DNA from: Robertmurraya sp.
GTDB lineage: Bacteria; Bacillota; Bacilli; Bacillales; Cytobacillaceae
Direction of reading: 5' to 3'
Assembly: GCA_025451895.1 (NCBI GenBank)
Contig: JANWJP010000138.1
Span: 1 to 35,694 of the forward strand
Length of the DNA: 35,694 nt
In this document: piece after piece, positions 8,417 through 17,582 of the stretch
Layout of the letters: the number at the start of each line of letters is the position of its first letter
Position numbering within the stretch: position 1 is the first letter of the stretch
Translations under genes and position numbers: made by a program
The notes under the pieces: model-generated
The model's input: only the letters and a program-made list of their open reading frames with translations
What the model was told of the DNA's origin: nothing
Databases searched by the model: none

Positions 8417-9097
8417 CTAATTGTCCGTGCCCGCTTCAGGATCCGTTTCTCCATTTTCTAACACGTTTTTTCCGTGCCCTGCCAAAATATGCCCGGGTTG
8501 AATTTCAAGGGCTTTTTCAAACATATCAAGCGCCTTTTCCCTATCTGCTTTTATTGAATATGCAACCCCCAAATTATAATAAGCATCGGCATGCTTCTCA
8601 TCCAAGCGGATACATTTATTGAATTGTCCGATTGCCTCATCAAGCAATCCTGTTTGCGCCAAACAAAGCCCGTACTGAAAAACCGCCTCGATATCCTGTT
8701 CGTTTACTTCCTGTGCCCGCTGCAAATAAGGGAGGGCAAAGCGAAATTGCTCCAGGCGCATTAAGGTGAGTCCGAGCATAAAATAGTTGTCACCTGAATC
8801 CAATCCTTTTAACAGCGCTTGTTCAAACATGTTCTTTGCTTCTTCAAAATTTTCTTGTTCAAAATATACATTTCCGGCACTGTAATAAGCCGCTGATGCT
8901 CCTTCATCAATCTCGATCGCTTTTTTGAAAAAAGAAAGAGCTTTTTCCGTTTCTCCGACCGCGGAAAGAACATTGCCAAAATTGATATAGGATACAGCAT
9001 CCCCGGGGTTCTCTTCAATTGCCTCCATGAAGGATTTGGCTGCTTCTTCCCACTTTCCTTCTTTCATAAACTCTATCCCCGTTTTATTTTTATCCAT
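8417..9097 (-). CDS. yrrB: Tetratricopeptide repeat protein (YrrB-like)
   Basis: A 226-residue all-helical protein built from about six 34-residue TPR units. Typical lines are EAISYINFGN-type A helices and repeated endings such as KAIEIDEGASAAYY, QALLKGLDSGDNYF and KCIRLDEKHADAYYNLGVAY. TPR arrays act as peptide-binding scaffolds; the partner is unknown. The start at MDKNKTGIEF has GGAGTG 5 nt upstream. The frame continues 50 codons further upstream, but that part lacks repeats and crosses the intergenic region. It precedes recD2 by 18 nt, as yrrB-yrrC in Bacillus. A TATACT box near 9160 may be its -10, with no convincing -35. Confidence 0.92.
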   Translation of the reverse strand: MDKNKTGIEFMKEGKWEEAAKSFMEAIEENPGDAVSYINFGNVLSAVGETEKALSFFKKAIEIDEGASAAYYSAGNVYFEQENFEEAKNMFEQALLKGLDSGDNYFMLGLTLMRLEQFRFALPYLQRAQEVNEQDIEAVFQYGLCLAQTGLLDEAIGQFNKCIRLDEKHADAYYNLGVAYSIKADREKALDMFEKALEIQPGHILAGHGKNVLENGETDPEAGTDN

Positions 9098-9237
9098 AAG
9101 AACACTCCAATCTTCACCGGCACCAAAATTCAGATCTGTTGAATTCAGTTCAAGTATACCGAAACGCATAGTTAAGCGAAAAATAAAATTTTTATTGTAT
9201 TGGTTAAAAATTAAACAAAAATCATCCGTGAAACAGA

Positions 9238-9276
9238 AATTATCCACAGGGACGAAAACGGGCCCCGTGGATAATT
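9238..9276 (-). terminator. Long hairpin behind mnmA, built from two inverted DnaA-box-like sites
   Basis: Arms AATTATCCAC/GTGGATAATT extended by GGG/CCC, starting 5 nt after the mnmA stop. The position suggests a transcript-end stem, but no strong U-run follows on the minus strand. The left arm carries TTATCCACA (9240-9248) and the right arm its near-inverse (9266-9274). Confidence 0.55.
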
Positions 9277-9281
9277 ATTAA

Positions 9282-10430
<1,149 letters not shown>

Positions 10431-10638
10431 TTATTTTTACAGATATCTATCCCGTTTCTGTTCACAATCTTCCGGCTCCTGAAAATTACCCGGAGCAAAA
10501 GAGGGACTCTTTCCCTGAAATTAACAGGCATTCCTCCGCTGTAAGGCGGAAATCATTCATAACATATCACAACATTTTGCTTATGACTACCACTCATATA
10601 AACGAATTTCCTAAAGTCCCGTTTACGGACCCGGCAAA

Positions 10639-11784
10639 TTATTTTTTCGTTAAACGATGCACAATTTTTGCCGTTTCGGCAGCCACTTTTATAACTTGTT
10701 CATTAGTATTATAAAGCCCGAAACTAAACCGGATCGAATTGTGCAAACGGTCCGAATTTTTTCCAAACATGGCTGTAAGAACATGGGAAGGATCAATGGA
10801 ACCTGCCGTACAAGCCGAACCGCTTGAAGCGGCAATTCCGGCTAAATCAAGATTGACAAGCATGGCCTCAACATCCGTTCCGGGAAAACTGAGATTTAAA
10901 AGATGCGGAAGGGAATGTTCCGGCTTCCCGTTTATGAAAAAATCCACTTGATGTCTTTTCAATTCTTCAATCAGCAATTTCTTAAAACGGACATACTGCT
11001 CCCTGCGCTCCAATCTTTCAGCCCCGATTATTTTTACAGCTGCGCTGAATCCCGCTATGGCGGCAACATTCTCTGTTCCGGCACGCCGTTTCCGTTCCTG
11101 TTCTCCCCCAAACATAAGCGGCAATAAATGTACATTTCTTCCGGCATACAGAAAGCCGGTTCCTTTTGGGCCGTTAATTTTATGGGCTGACACAGTTAAA
11201 AGATCAATGTTCAGTTTTTTGACATTAATATCTTCCAACCCGTAGGCCTGAACGGCATCGGTGTGAAATAAAGCCTGATGATCCCGGAGTATTTCCCCGA
11301 TCTCTTCAATAGGCTGAAGCGAACCGACTTCATTATTTCCATACATGACAGTAACGAGAATGGTATCTTCCCTGAGAGCCGATTTAAAATCACTTACCGA
11401 AATAACGCCATATTCGTCCACAGGCAAATAAGTAACCTCAAACCCTTCCTTTTCCAATTGTTTGCAGGCGTTCAGAACGGCGTGATGTTCAATTTCTGTT
11501 GTAATAATATGTTTTCCTTTTTCTTTAAGGCTTCTGGCTGTACCGAAAATAGCCAGGTTATCAGCTTCCGTGCCTCCACTCGTCAGTATAATTTCATTTA
11601 CCGACGCGCCAATGCTTTGTGCAAGTGTTTCCCTGGCCTCATCAAGAACACGCCTTGCCTCTCTGCCAAAAAAATGAATACTCGAAGGATTGCCAAACTG
11701 ATTATTCATTACATTCGTCATCGCTTCAATAACGCCGGAATGCATCGGCGTAGTCGCTGCATGATCTACATAAATCCGCTCCAC
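10639..11784 (-). CDS. yrvO: Cysteine desulfurase (YrvO-like, MnmA partner)
   Basis: A 381-residue PLP enzyme of the NifS/IscS class V aminotransferase fold that takes sulfur from cysteine as an enzyme persulfide. Seen motifs are YVDHAATTP near the N-terminus, TSGGTEADNLA, TEIEHHAVLN, the PLP lysine in VSAHKINGPKG (about K202), RAGTENVAAIAG, and the catalytic cysteine in SSGSACTAGS (about C325). The start is GTG (MERIYVD) with AAGGTGAG at good spacing; another GTG three codons upstream overlaps that SD. It lies between cymR and mnmA, matching a dedicated sulfur supply to tRNA thiolation under control of the cysteine regulator operon. Confidence 0.95.
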   Translation of the reverse strand: MERIYVDHAATTPMHSGVIEAMTNVMNNQFGNPSSIHFFGREARRVLDEARETLAQSIGASVNEIILTSGGTEADNLAIFGTARSLKEKGKHIITTEIEHHAVLNACKQLEKEGFEVTYLPVDEYGVISVSDFKSALREDTILVTVMYGNNEVGSLQPIEEIGEILRDHQALFHTDAVQAYGLEDINVKKLNIDLLTVSAHKINGPKGTGFLYAGRNVHLLPLMFGGEQERKRRAGTENVAAIAGFSAAVKIIGAERLERREQYVRFKKLLIEELKRHQVDFFINGKPEHSLPHLLNLSFPGTDVEAMLVNLDLAGIAASSGSACTAGSIDPSHVLTAMFGKNSDRLHNSIRFSFGLYNTNEQVIKVAAETAKIVHRLTKK

Positions 11785-11892
11785 TGATCTCACCTTCTTG
11801 AATAGTCAAAATCAATCATTTCACCTGAATATGAAAAGGCAGCCTTTCATGTTCCGCTAAAATCGAAATTCAATAAAAAGCCTCTCTTTCGC

Positions 11893-12312
11893 TTATATAT
11901 AGAACATATAGCCTTGAAGATCATCATCTTCCGGATAGCCCGCCAAGTCTTCCAGGGTGGTGTTATCGAGCACTCCTTTAATCGCTTCACTAATCCGCAT
12001 CCAAAGTTGCTTTTGGGCGGAACCTTCGTCCTCTATTCCTTCCACGGGAAGAATCGGACCCTCAAGAACACGGATCACATCCCCTGAAGTGATTTGGGAA
12101 GGGGGTCTGCTTAGAATATAACCTCCATAAGCCCCCCGTATACTTTTTACAAGCCCTGCATTTCTTAAAGGAGCCACCAGTTGTTCCAAATAGTGCTCAG
12201 AAAGATCATTTGCCTGTGCAATTGATTTTAATGATACTGGACCTTCCCCGTATTTCTTGGCCAGTTCAATCATGATTGTCAGACCGTATCTGCCCTTTGT
12301 AGAAATTTTCAT
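11893..12312 (-). CDS. cymR: CymR, Rrf2-family cysteine metabolism repressor
   Basis: A 139-residue Rrf2-type winged-helix regulator. The opening MKISTKGRYGLTIMIELAKK and the recognition region SLKSIAQANDLSEHYLEQL (about 27-45) and VKSIRGAYGGYILSRPP (wing) are diagnostic. In B. subtilis and S. aureus, CymR with CysK represses cystine uptake and cysteine synthesis genes when cysteine is plentiful. There are no Fe-S ligand cysteines like those of IscR, in agreement with CymR. The ATG has AGAGGTG upstream. It begins 3 nt after the YczE-like gene stop, so these are one transcript with yrvO downstream. Confidence 0.95.
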   Translation of the reverse strand: MKISTKGRYGLTIMIELAKKYGEGPVSLKSIAQANDLSEHYLEQLVAPLRNAGLVKSIRGAYGGYILSRPPSQITSGDVIRVLEGPILPVEGIEDEGSAQKQLWMRISEAIKGVLDNTTLEDLAGYPEDDDLQGYMFYI

Positions 12313-12315
12313 ACG

Positions 12316-13005
12316 TCACACCTCTCTTTGATTTTCTGCTTTTACATTCATATGTTTCAGGAGCGGCTGTTTCCTTTGCAATCTCAGAAGCAGATGATCA
12401 GTTAATTTTTGCGTCTGCCTCAGACTAACACCGGCTAAAGGACCGATGAATACGCTGTAAAGAACGGTGCCCAAAAAAACGGGGCCGCCGAGCTGCCATC
12501 CAAGCAGCAGAACAATGATTTCCATTGCCGCACGCACATTTTGAACTTTCCACCCCATTTTACTCTTGAGCGCCAACATTAAACTGTCACGGGGACCCGC
12601 TCCAAACTGAGCGGAAATATAAATTCCCATTCCATAGGCGTTAATCACCAGTCCGGAAAAAAACATAAGAAGTTTGCCTGCCCATGTACCCGGAGTGTCA
12701 ATAAACGGGAGCAGAAAATACATATCAATAAATAACCCGACCAGGATCATATTAAGAAATGCGCCGATTTGGGGAAATTTCTTGTCGATCACCGCTGACA
12801 CTGCTAAAATAAAGAAACCGACAATAATCGACCATGTACCGATTGTCCAACCGAGTTGGTAATATAAACCTACATGAAACACATCCCAGGGCGGCGCTCC
12901 GAAGTCCGCTTTAATTAACAACACGATCCCCAGTGACATCACAAGTAAGCCGGATATATAGACAATAAACCGTGAACCGGTCTGTCCCCTTTTTTGTGTA
13001 TTCAT
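12316..13005 (-). CDS. YczE/YitT-like integral membrane protein
   Basis: A 229-residue protein with about five hydrophobic helices (roughly 13-33, 45-70, 75-95, 105-130, 160-190) and a basic C-terminal tail. The segments LLIKADFGAPPWDVFHVGL and AQFGAGPRDSLMLALKSK are a duplicated signature (GAxPxD) of the YczE/YitT membrane family. YczE in Bacillus influences lipopeptide synthetase function, but the biochemical role is unknown. GGGAGA is about 10 nt from the ATG. It is not part of the standard B. subtilis cymR neighbourhood as I know it; its tight coupling to cymR suggests regulation with sulfur genes, which is an inference. Confidence 0.85.
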   Translation of the reverse strand: MNTQKRGQTGSRFIVYISGLLVMSLGIVLLIKADFGAPPWDVFHVGLYYQLGWTIGTWSIIVGFFILAVSAVIDKKFPQIGAFLNMILVGLFIDMYFLLPFIDTPGTWAGKLLMFFSGLVINAYGMGIYISAQFGAGPRDSLMLALKSKMGWKVQNVRAAMEIIVLLLGWQLGGPVFLGTVLYSVFIGPLAGVSLRQTQKLTDHLLLRLQRKQPLLKHMNVKAENQREV

Positions 13006-13045
13006 TAAATTAGATTCTCCCGTACTCTTTACTCAATAAAAATCG

Positions 13046-13070
13046 TATCAAAATCCTCAGTAATTTGATA
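13046..13070. promoter_or_regulatory. Inverted repeat, possible operator of the yczE-like-cymR-yrvO operon
   Basis: TATCAAA (13046-13052) and TTTGATA (13064-13070) are exact inverted arms, placed just downstream of the predicted transcription start. Rrf2 repressors bind dyads of this size, so autoregulation by CymR is possible, but the sequence was not matched to a known CymR motif. Confidence 0.4.
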
Positions 13071-13080
13071 GACTTGTGAC

Positions 13081-13089
13081 ATTATAGCA
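13081..13089 (-). promoter_or_regulatory. Extended -10 promoter of the yczE-like-cymR-yrvO operon
   Basis: Minus-strand TGCTATAAT is a full extended -10 element; no good -35 box is present at 17 nt, as is usual for extended -10 promoters. The start is expected near 13074, about 70 nt before the first gene. Confidence 0.65.
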
Positions 13090-13297
13090 TATTTTTTAAA
13101 TGATATGCATTTCTATTATCTGCATGATATCGTAAAAGTGAAAATAGAAAAACTGCGGCAGTATGGCTTTTTTATAATTAAAACATTCGTCTGTCCATTT
13201 TGCCCGGCTATTCTAAAAATAATAAATGGAAAAGATGATGATGTAAGTTCTGCAGTATTGGATTTTTTTACATATCAAAAATATGGGAGAGATTCAT

Positions 13298-14569
13298 ATG
13301 CATCTTAAACCCCTTGCCTACCGGATGAGACCCCGTACCATTGATGAAGTCATCGGGCAAAAACATCTCGTCGGGGAAGGAAAAATCATCTACCGTATGG
13401 TCAAAGCAAAACAATTATCATCAATGATTCTTTATGGACCCCCGGGGATAGGAAAAACATCCATCGCCAGCGCGATTGCCGGAAGCACTAAGTTTGCTTT
13501 CCGCACCCTTAATGCAGTGACGAATAACAAAAAGGACATGGAAGCCGTTGCGGCAGAAGCAAAAATGTCCGGAAAAGTCATTCTTTTGCTTGATGAAGTC
13601 CACCGCCTGGACAAAGCAAAACAAGACTTTCTTCTTCCCCATTTAGAAAACGGCTCAATTGTCCTGGTCGGAGCAACTACAAGCAATCCTTATCACGCCA
13701 TCAATCCTGCCATTAGAAGCAGATGTCAAATATTCGAATTAAAGCCTCTTTCTGTCGATGAAATTATTTTTGCATTAAAACAGGCTCTTGAAGATGAGGA
13801 AAGGGGACTGGGCTCTTATCAAGTCCGGATTTCTGATGATGCCTTAAACCATCTGGCAACCGCATCGAACGGAGACCTGAGAAGTTCTTTAAATGCCTTG
13901 GAACTGGCTGTTATATCGACGGATCAAGATGAAAACGGGATAATTCATATTGACCTTGCGATTGCTGAAGAATGCATCCAAAAAAAGGCTCTGGCGATGG
14001 ATAAAGACGGTGATGCACACTACGATGTTCTGTCGGCCTTTCAAAAATCAATCAGGGGAAGCGATGTCAACGCAGCCCTCCACTACTTGGGACGCCTCAT
14101 CGAAGCTGGTGATTTGCATAGCATCGCAAGAAGACTGCTTGTTATTGCCTATGAAGATATCGGCCTTGCCAGCCCGCAGGCAGGGGCAAGAACGCTTGCG
14201 GCCGTTGAAACTGCCGAACGGCTCGGTTTCCCGGAAGCGCGTATTCCCCTTGCAAATGCCGTTATCGAGCTATGCCTTTCGCCAAAATCAAACTCAGGCA
14301 TCATGGCAATTGATGCTGCCTTGTCGGATATCAGAAAAGGAATCAGCGGCGAGGTGCCGGACCATTTGAAGGATGCCCATTATAAAGGGGCCAAAGCTTT
14401 AGGGAGAGGAATTGACTACTTGTATCCGCATGATTATGAAAGCGGCTGGGTTAAACAGCAATATTTGCCTGATAACATAAAAAACAAAATCTACTATCAT
14501 CCTAAAAAAACAGGAAAATTCGAAAAAGGACTCGCTGCTGTTTATGAAAATATTCTTAAAACAAAATAG
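13298..14569 (+). CDS. rarA: Replication-associated recombination protein A (RarA/MgsA AAA+ ATPase)
   Basis: About 423 residues; acts at stalled forks and single-strand gaps as a tetrameric AAA+ ATPase related to clamp loaders. An N-terminal RMRPRTIDEVIGQKHLVGEG precedes Walker A YGPPGIGKTS (46-55), Walker B LLLDEVHRL, sensor GATTSNPYHAINPAIRSRC, and the C-terminal MgsA tetramerisation region (IAYEDIGLASPQA, DYLYPHDYESGWVKQQYLP). The start at MHLKPLAYRM has GGGAGAG 6 nt upstream; a GTG-like extension of 5 codons is less likely. It is the only plus-strand gene among its neighbours, divergent from the cymR operon, and shares a convergent terminator with the ABC genes. Confidence 0.95.
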   Translation: MHLKPLAYRMRPRTIDEVIGQKHLVGEGKIIYRMVKAKQLSSMILYGPPGIGKTSIASAIAGSTKFAFRTLNAVTNNKKDMEAVAAEAKMSGKVILLLDEVHRLDKAKQDFLLPHLENGSIVLVGATTSNPYHAINPAIRSRCQIFELKPLSVDEIIFALKQALEDEERGLGSYQVRISDDALNHLATASNGDLRSSLNALELAVISTDQDENGIIHIDLAIAEECIQKKALAMDKDGDAHYDVLSAFQKSIRGSDVNAALHYLGRLIEAGDLHSIARRLLVIAYEDIGLASPQAGARTLAAVETAERLGFPEARIPLANAVIELCLSPKSNSGIMAIDAALSDIRKGISGEVPDHLKDAHYKGAKALGRGIDYLYPHDYESGWVKQQYLPDNIKNKIYYHPKKTGKFEKGLAAVYENILKTK

Positions 14570-14570
14570 T

Positions 14571-14612
14571 AAAATCCACAACGGTACCGGGTACCGTTCT
14601 GTGGATTTTATT
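14571..14612. terminator. Bidirectional terminator between rarA and the ABC permease
   Basis: Stem AAAATCCACA/TGTGGATTTT topped by an inner ACGGTA/TACCGT stem; T-rich flanks on both strands. It fills the whole space between the convergent genes. Confidence 0.88.
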
Positions 14613-15572
14613 TTATGCCGTTATATCACGTTTTCTAAAAATATAATGAGCCAAAAATTGAAATAATCCAAAGTAAATCAACAGCATAATAACAGAAAAG
14701 GGAAGTGTCATTCCTTCAACCATCGGATAGCCTTCAAAGTATTGAATAAGGTTTGTATTTGCAAATAAGCTGTATTTAGCCCAATCATATTTCTCCGCAA
14801 GCAAATCAGTTATTTGAACACCTGTAAACATGAGAAAAAGGGAAACTCCAATGGCAATGGAACTGCTTCGAAAAATAGCAGAAATCATAAAAGACATCGT
14901 GGCAAGCATAATCATATGTATGGAATACAACAAATATGAGACTAACAAATATACAGGCATGCTTTGTTCAATAACTTTTCCGTTATAATAGAGCAAATGG
15001 ACGGGAGCCTCCTCCGGCACTCCAAATAACAAAGCCCCGAGAATCGTTGAAAATACGAGCAGAACGACGAGATTAACCAATGCAAAAATAAGTACTGACA
15101 AATATTTTGCCATGAGGATTTTTGAACGGCTTCGGGGACGAATGAGCAATAATTTTATTGTTCCCCAATTAAATTCACCGGCAACAATTCCTGCCGCAAT
15201 GATAATCGTGAACATCCCGGCCACATCAATGAAAGGCAGGTTCCCGTTAACAAAATCCCACATGGAATAATCTTTATTTATGGAAATATCATGCTTAAGG
15301 CGGTACTCATTAATGGCAATTTGCTGCTCGATATAGTATATATCCCGCTCATTTCCAAATTCCTTTGTATCTTCCAACTGACGCTTCAGACGATTATTTT
15401 CCATTTCAAGGCCGTGCCGCCACTCGGAATTATCAGGAACTGCCCCTTTGCTTGCCTGGATTCCGATAAATGTCCCGGCAACAGTCACCAATAGAATTAA
15501 AATTGCAATCATAATGAGCGAACCGGGGCGCTTAAATATTTTCATAAGTTCATTGCGGATCAAACCGGGCAT
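14613..15572 (-). CDS. ABC-2 type transporter permease
   Basis: A 319-residue membrane subunit with one helix at 17-37, a charged extracytoplasmic segment at about 38-110 (predicted helical, with QLEDTKEFGNERD), and five more helices from about 115 to the end. The phrase AGEFNWGTIKLLLIRPRSRSK after the second helix is typical of ABC-2 permeases of the NatB/BcrB/YhaP group. Its start lies inside the ATPase gene (23-nt overlap), with GAAGGGG upstream, so the two are translationally coupled. The substrate is unknown; related pairs export peptides, antibiotics or sodium. Confidence 0.9.
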   Translation of the reverse strand: MPGLIRNELMKIFKRPGSLIMIAILILLVTVAGTFIGIQASKGAVPDNSEWRHGLEMENNRLKRQLEDTKEFGNERDIYYIEQQIAINEYRLKHDISINKDYSMWDFVNGNLPFIDVAGMFTIIIAAGIVAGEFNWGTIKLLLIRPRSRSKILMAKYLSVLIFALVNLVVLLVFSTILGALLFGVPEEAPVHLLYYNGKVIEQSMPVYLLVSYLLYSIHMIMLATMSFMISAIFRSSSIAIGVSLFLMFTGVQITDLLAEKYDWAKYSLFANTNLIQYFEGYPMVEGMTLPFSVIMLLIYFGLFQFLAHYIFRKRDITA

Positions 15573-16491
15573 TTTTTAACGCACCCCTTCCATTGGTTGC
15601 TTCCAAAAACCTTTCCTCCAATGTTTTTGTAACCTCTTTAACACCGAAGATGTTAATATCTTCTCCAGAAAATCGCTTAACAAGCAGGGGAATATCTTCT
15701 CTTGCGGCCCGGACAAATATGCCGTTTTCAGCATTTTTCCATTCAAGGTGCGGAAAAGCAGTTTTCAAAATCAATGAGGCTTTCTCCACAGAATCAATGT
15801 CAAACTCATAAACTTTCTCGCTGTCAGTTGCTGAATCATGTACAGACTGGATATCAATAAGCTTTCCCTTTTGTATAATACCAAAACGGTCACACATCAT
15901 TTCCATCTCCGAAAGCAAATGACTGGAAACGATTACTGCCATATTTTTTTTCTTGGCGAGCATGCGGATATGGTCCCGGATTTCGCGAATCCCCGCAGGA
16001 TCAAACCCATTCGTCGGTTCATCCAATATCAAAACCTCCGGGTCATGAAGCAAGCATTGTGCCAAACCAAGCCTTTGCCTCATTCCCAAGGAATAGGTCT
16101 TTACTCTATCCTTTATACGGTCCGTGAGACCAACTAATTCCACTGCTTCAGCTATTTTTTCTTTATTGACTCCCGGGGACATTCTTGCGAAATGAAGGAG
16201 ATTATCATATCCGCTTAAGAACTGGTACATTTCCGGATTTTCAACAATTGCACCAACCCGGCTGACGGCCTCTTCAAAATCATGTTTGATGCTCTTTCCG
16301 CATATTTTTATATCTCCTTCAGTAATTGACATAAGGCCTACCATCATCCGGATCGTCGTAGTTTTGCCGGCGCCGTTTGGTCCCAGAAATCCAAAAACTT
16401 CTCCCCGGTAAACCTCAAAACTGATCTTATCAATAATTGTTTTATCTTTAATTCTTTTTGTAACATTGTGTATTTCAACAGCAATACTCAT
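15550..16491 (-). CDS. ABC transporter ATP-binding protein (BcrA-like)
   Basis: A 313-residue ATPase with Walker A GPNGAGKTT (37-45), signature SLGMRQ (about 134-139), Walker B VLILDEP (153-159) and H-loop SSHLLSEME. The C-terminal 80 residues form the extra domain seen in BcrA/YxlF-type single-pair exporters. The start at MSIAVEIHNVTKR has GGGGAAAG 4 nt upstream. The same frame stays open for 46 more codons upstream, encoding a hydrophobic and Cys-rich stretch; the family does not have this, so it is left out. The pair sits between rarA and tcdA, where B. subtilis has no ABC genes, suggesting insertion into the conserved block. Confidence 0.92.
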   Translation of the reverse strand: MSIAVEIHNVTKRIKDKTIIDKISFEVYRGEVFGFLGPNGAGKTTTIRMMVGLMSITEGDIKICGKSIKHDFEEAVSRVGAIVENPEMYQFLSGYDNLLHFARMSPGVNKEKIAEAVELVGLTDRIKDRVKTYSLGMRQRLGLAQCLLHDPEVLILDEPTNGFDPAGIREIRDHIRMLAKKKNMAVIVSSHLLSEMEMMCDRFGIIQKGKLIDIQSVHDSATDSEKVYEFDIDSVEKASLILKTAFPHLEWKNAENGIFVRAAREDIPLLVKRFSGEDINIFGVKEVTKTLEERFLEATNGRGALKNARFDPQ

Positions 16492-16593
16492 AGGACTTTC
16501 CCCGCATTCAGTGCATCCGGAACATATCCCCTCTGAACAGCCGCTGTAAATCCAAAAAACGCAAGCTAACAGGTATAAAAACATAAATGTTCT

Positions 16594-16624
16594 GCCAGCC
16601 TTCCAGCTAAGCGGAGAGGCTGGC
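16594..16624 (-). promoter_or_regulatory. Leader stem-loop in the ABC transporter transcript
   Basis: Exact 7-nt arms GCCAGCC (16594-16600) and GGCTGGC (16618-16624) with a 17-nt loop. It covers most of the 8-codon leader ORF, as in translational attenuators where a stalled ribosome changes RNA folding. Confidence 0.45.
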
Positions 16625-16633
16625 GGCATCCAT
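16607..16633 (-). CDS. Possible leader peptide MDAASLSA upstream of the ABC transporter
   Basis: An 8-codon frame whose ATG lies 7 nt after GGAGGT (16641-16646), the strongest Shine-Dalgarno in this leader, ending at TAG within a stem-loop. It begins about 23 nt after the predicted transcription start. The peptide itself has no recognisable motif. A second ATG 4 nt further on opens the frame that runs into the ATPase. Whether either is translated cannot be told from sequence. Confidence 0.35.
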   Translation of the reverse strand: MDAASLSA

Positions 16634-16662
16634 TTAAAAAACCTCCGGGATGAACTGCCGCC

Positions 16663-16691
16663 ATTTTAAAACATAATGAAACCCTTTTGAA
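16663..16691 (-). promoter_or_regulatory. Probable promoter of the ABC transporter genes
   Basis: TTCAAA (16686-16691) and TAAAAT (16663-16668) on the minus strand, 17-nt spacer. The start near 16656 gives a leader of about 165 nt. Confidence 0.5.
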
Positions 16692-16749
16692 CCAGTCACC
16701 CGCGAAGGGAAGGAATCCGGTTTTATGCAAAATAATTTTTTATTGCTAC

Positions 16750-17517
16750 TTATTTATCGTCTTTTACACGAAGAATTTCAATATTCTCCAGAATTTTTCC
16801 GACAATGTAGCCTGCCATAATTAAACCTGCTACTGAAGGAACAAACGCATTGGAAGACGGAGGCATTTGAGCTTTTCTTATTTGCGACTGATCATTGCCA
16901 ACCGTTTTGCGGACATCCTCACGAATAACGATTGGACTTTCATCGGAAAAGACAACCGGAATTCCTTTTGTGATCCCTTCTTTTCTAAGCCTCGTACGAA
17001 TTACCTTAGCAATGGGATCCGTATGTGTTTTTGAAATATCCGCTATTTGAAAACGGGTCGGATCCATTTTATTGGCAGCACCCATGCTGGAAATCATCGG
17101 AATGTTCCGCCGCAAACATTCTTTCATAAGATGGATTTTATAAGAAATCGTGTCGGAGGCATCAATGACAAAATCAGGGCAGTACTGAAAAATCTCTTCA
17201 TATGTCTCCTCAGTATAAAACATTTTTAAGGCGATCACTTCACAATCCGGATTTATATCCATAATCCGTTCCTTCATTACTTCTACTTTTGGCCTGCCGA
17301 CAGTGGACAGAAGGGCAATAATTTGCCGGTTAATATTGGTGATGTCAACATCATCCTTGTCAATGAGAATCATTCTTCCGACTCCGGAACGGGCCAAGGC
17401 TTCCGCAGCATAGGAGCCAACCCCGCCGATTCCCAATACGGCGACTGTACTATTCCGTAATCTGGCCAATCCTTCTTTTCCAATCGCCAATTCATTTCTT
17501 GAAAACTGATGAAGCAT
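16750..17517 (-). CDS. tcdA: tRNA threonylcarbamoyladenosine dehydratase (TcdA/YrvM)
   Basis: A 255-residue E1-like ThiF-fold enzyme that uses ATP to cyclise t6A37 to ct6A in ANN-decoding tRNAs. Visible features are the nucleotide-binding loop GIGGVGSYAAEALARSG (29-45), the acidic strand ILIDKDDVDITNINRQ with the conserved Arg, FVIDASDTISYKIHL, and MISSMGAANKMDPTRF. The C-terminus is hydrophobic, SVAGLIMAGYIVGKIL, as in the family. GAGGGGA is about 11 nt upstream of the ATG. It is followed upstream by the 6S RNA gene and aspS, the B. subtilis order. Confidence 0.95.
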   Translation of the reverse strand: MLHQFSRNELAIGKEGLARLRNSTVAVLGIGGVGSYAAEALARSGVGRMILIDKDDVDITNINRQIIALLSTVGRPKVEVMKERIMDINPDCEVIALKMFYTEETYEEIFQYCPDFVIDASDTISYKIHLMKECLRRNIPMISSMGAANKMDPTRFQIADISKTHTDPIAKVIRTRLRKEGITKGIPVVFSDESPIVIREDVRKTVGNDQSQIRKAQMPPSSNAFVPSVAGLIMAGYIVGKILENIEILRVKDDK

Positions 17518-17582
17518 AAAACCATCTTCCCCTCGTCATTTTGGTATATATGTTCTATATAAAAAGACCTGCTGTTTTTCAC

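Noticed and set aside
9098-9247. 50-codon N-terminal extension of the TPR protein
   Set aside because: Lacks repeat pattern and crosses the intergenic region; a good SD and ATG exist at 9097.
13105-13308. 67-codon plus-strand frame upstream of rarA
   Set aside because: AT-rich, no SD, overlaps the promoter side and the rarA start; likely non-coding.
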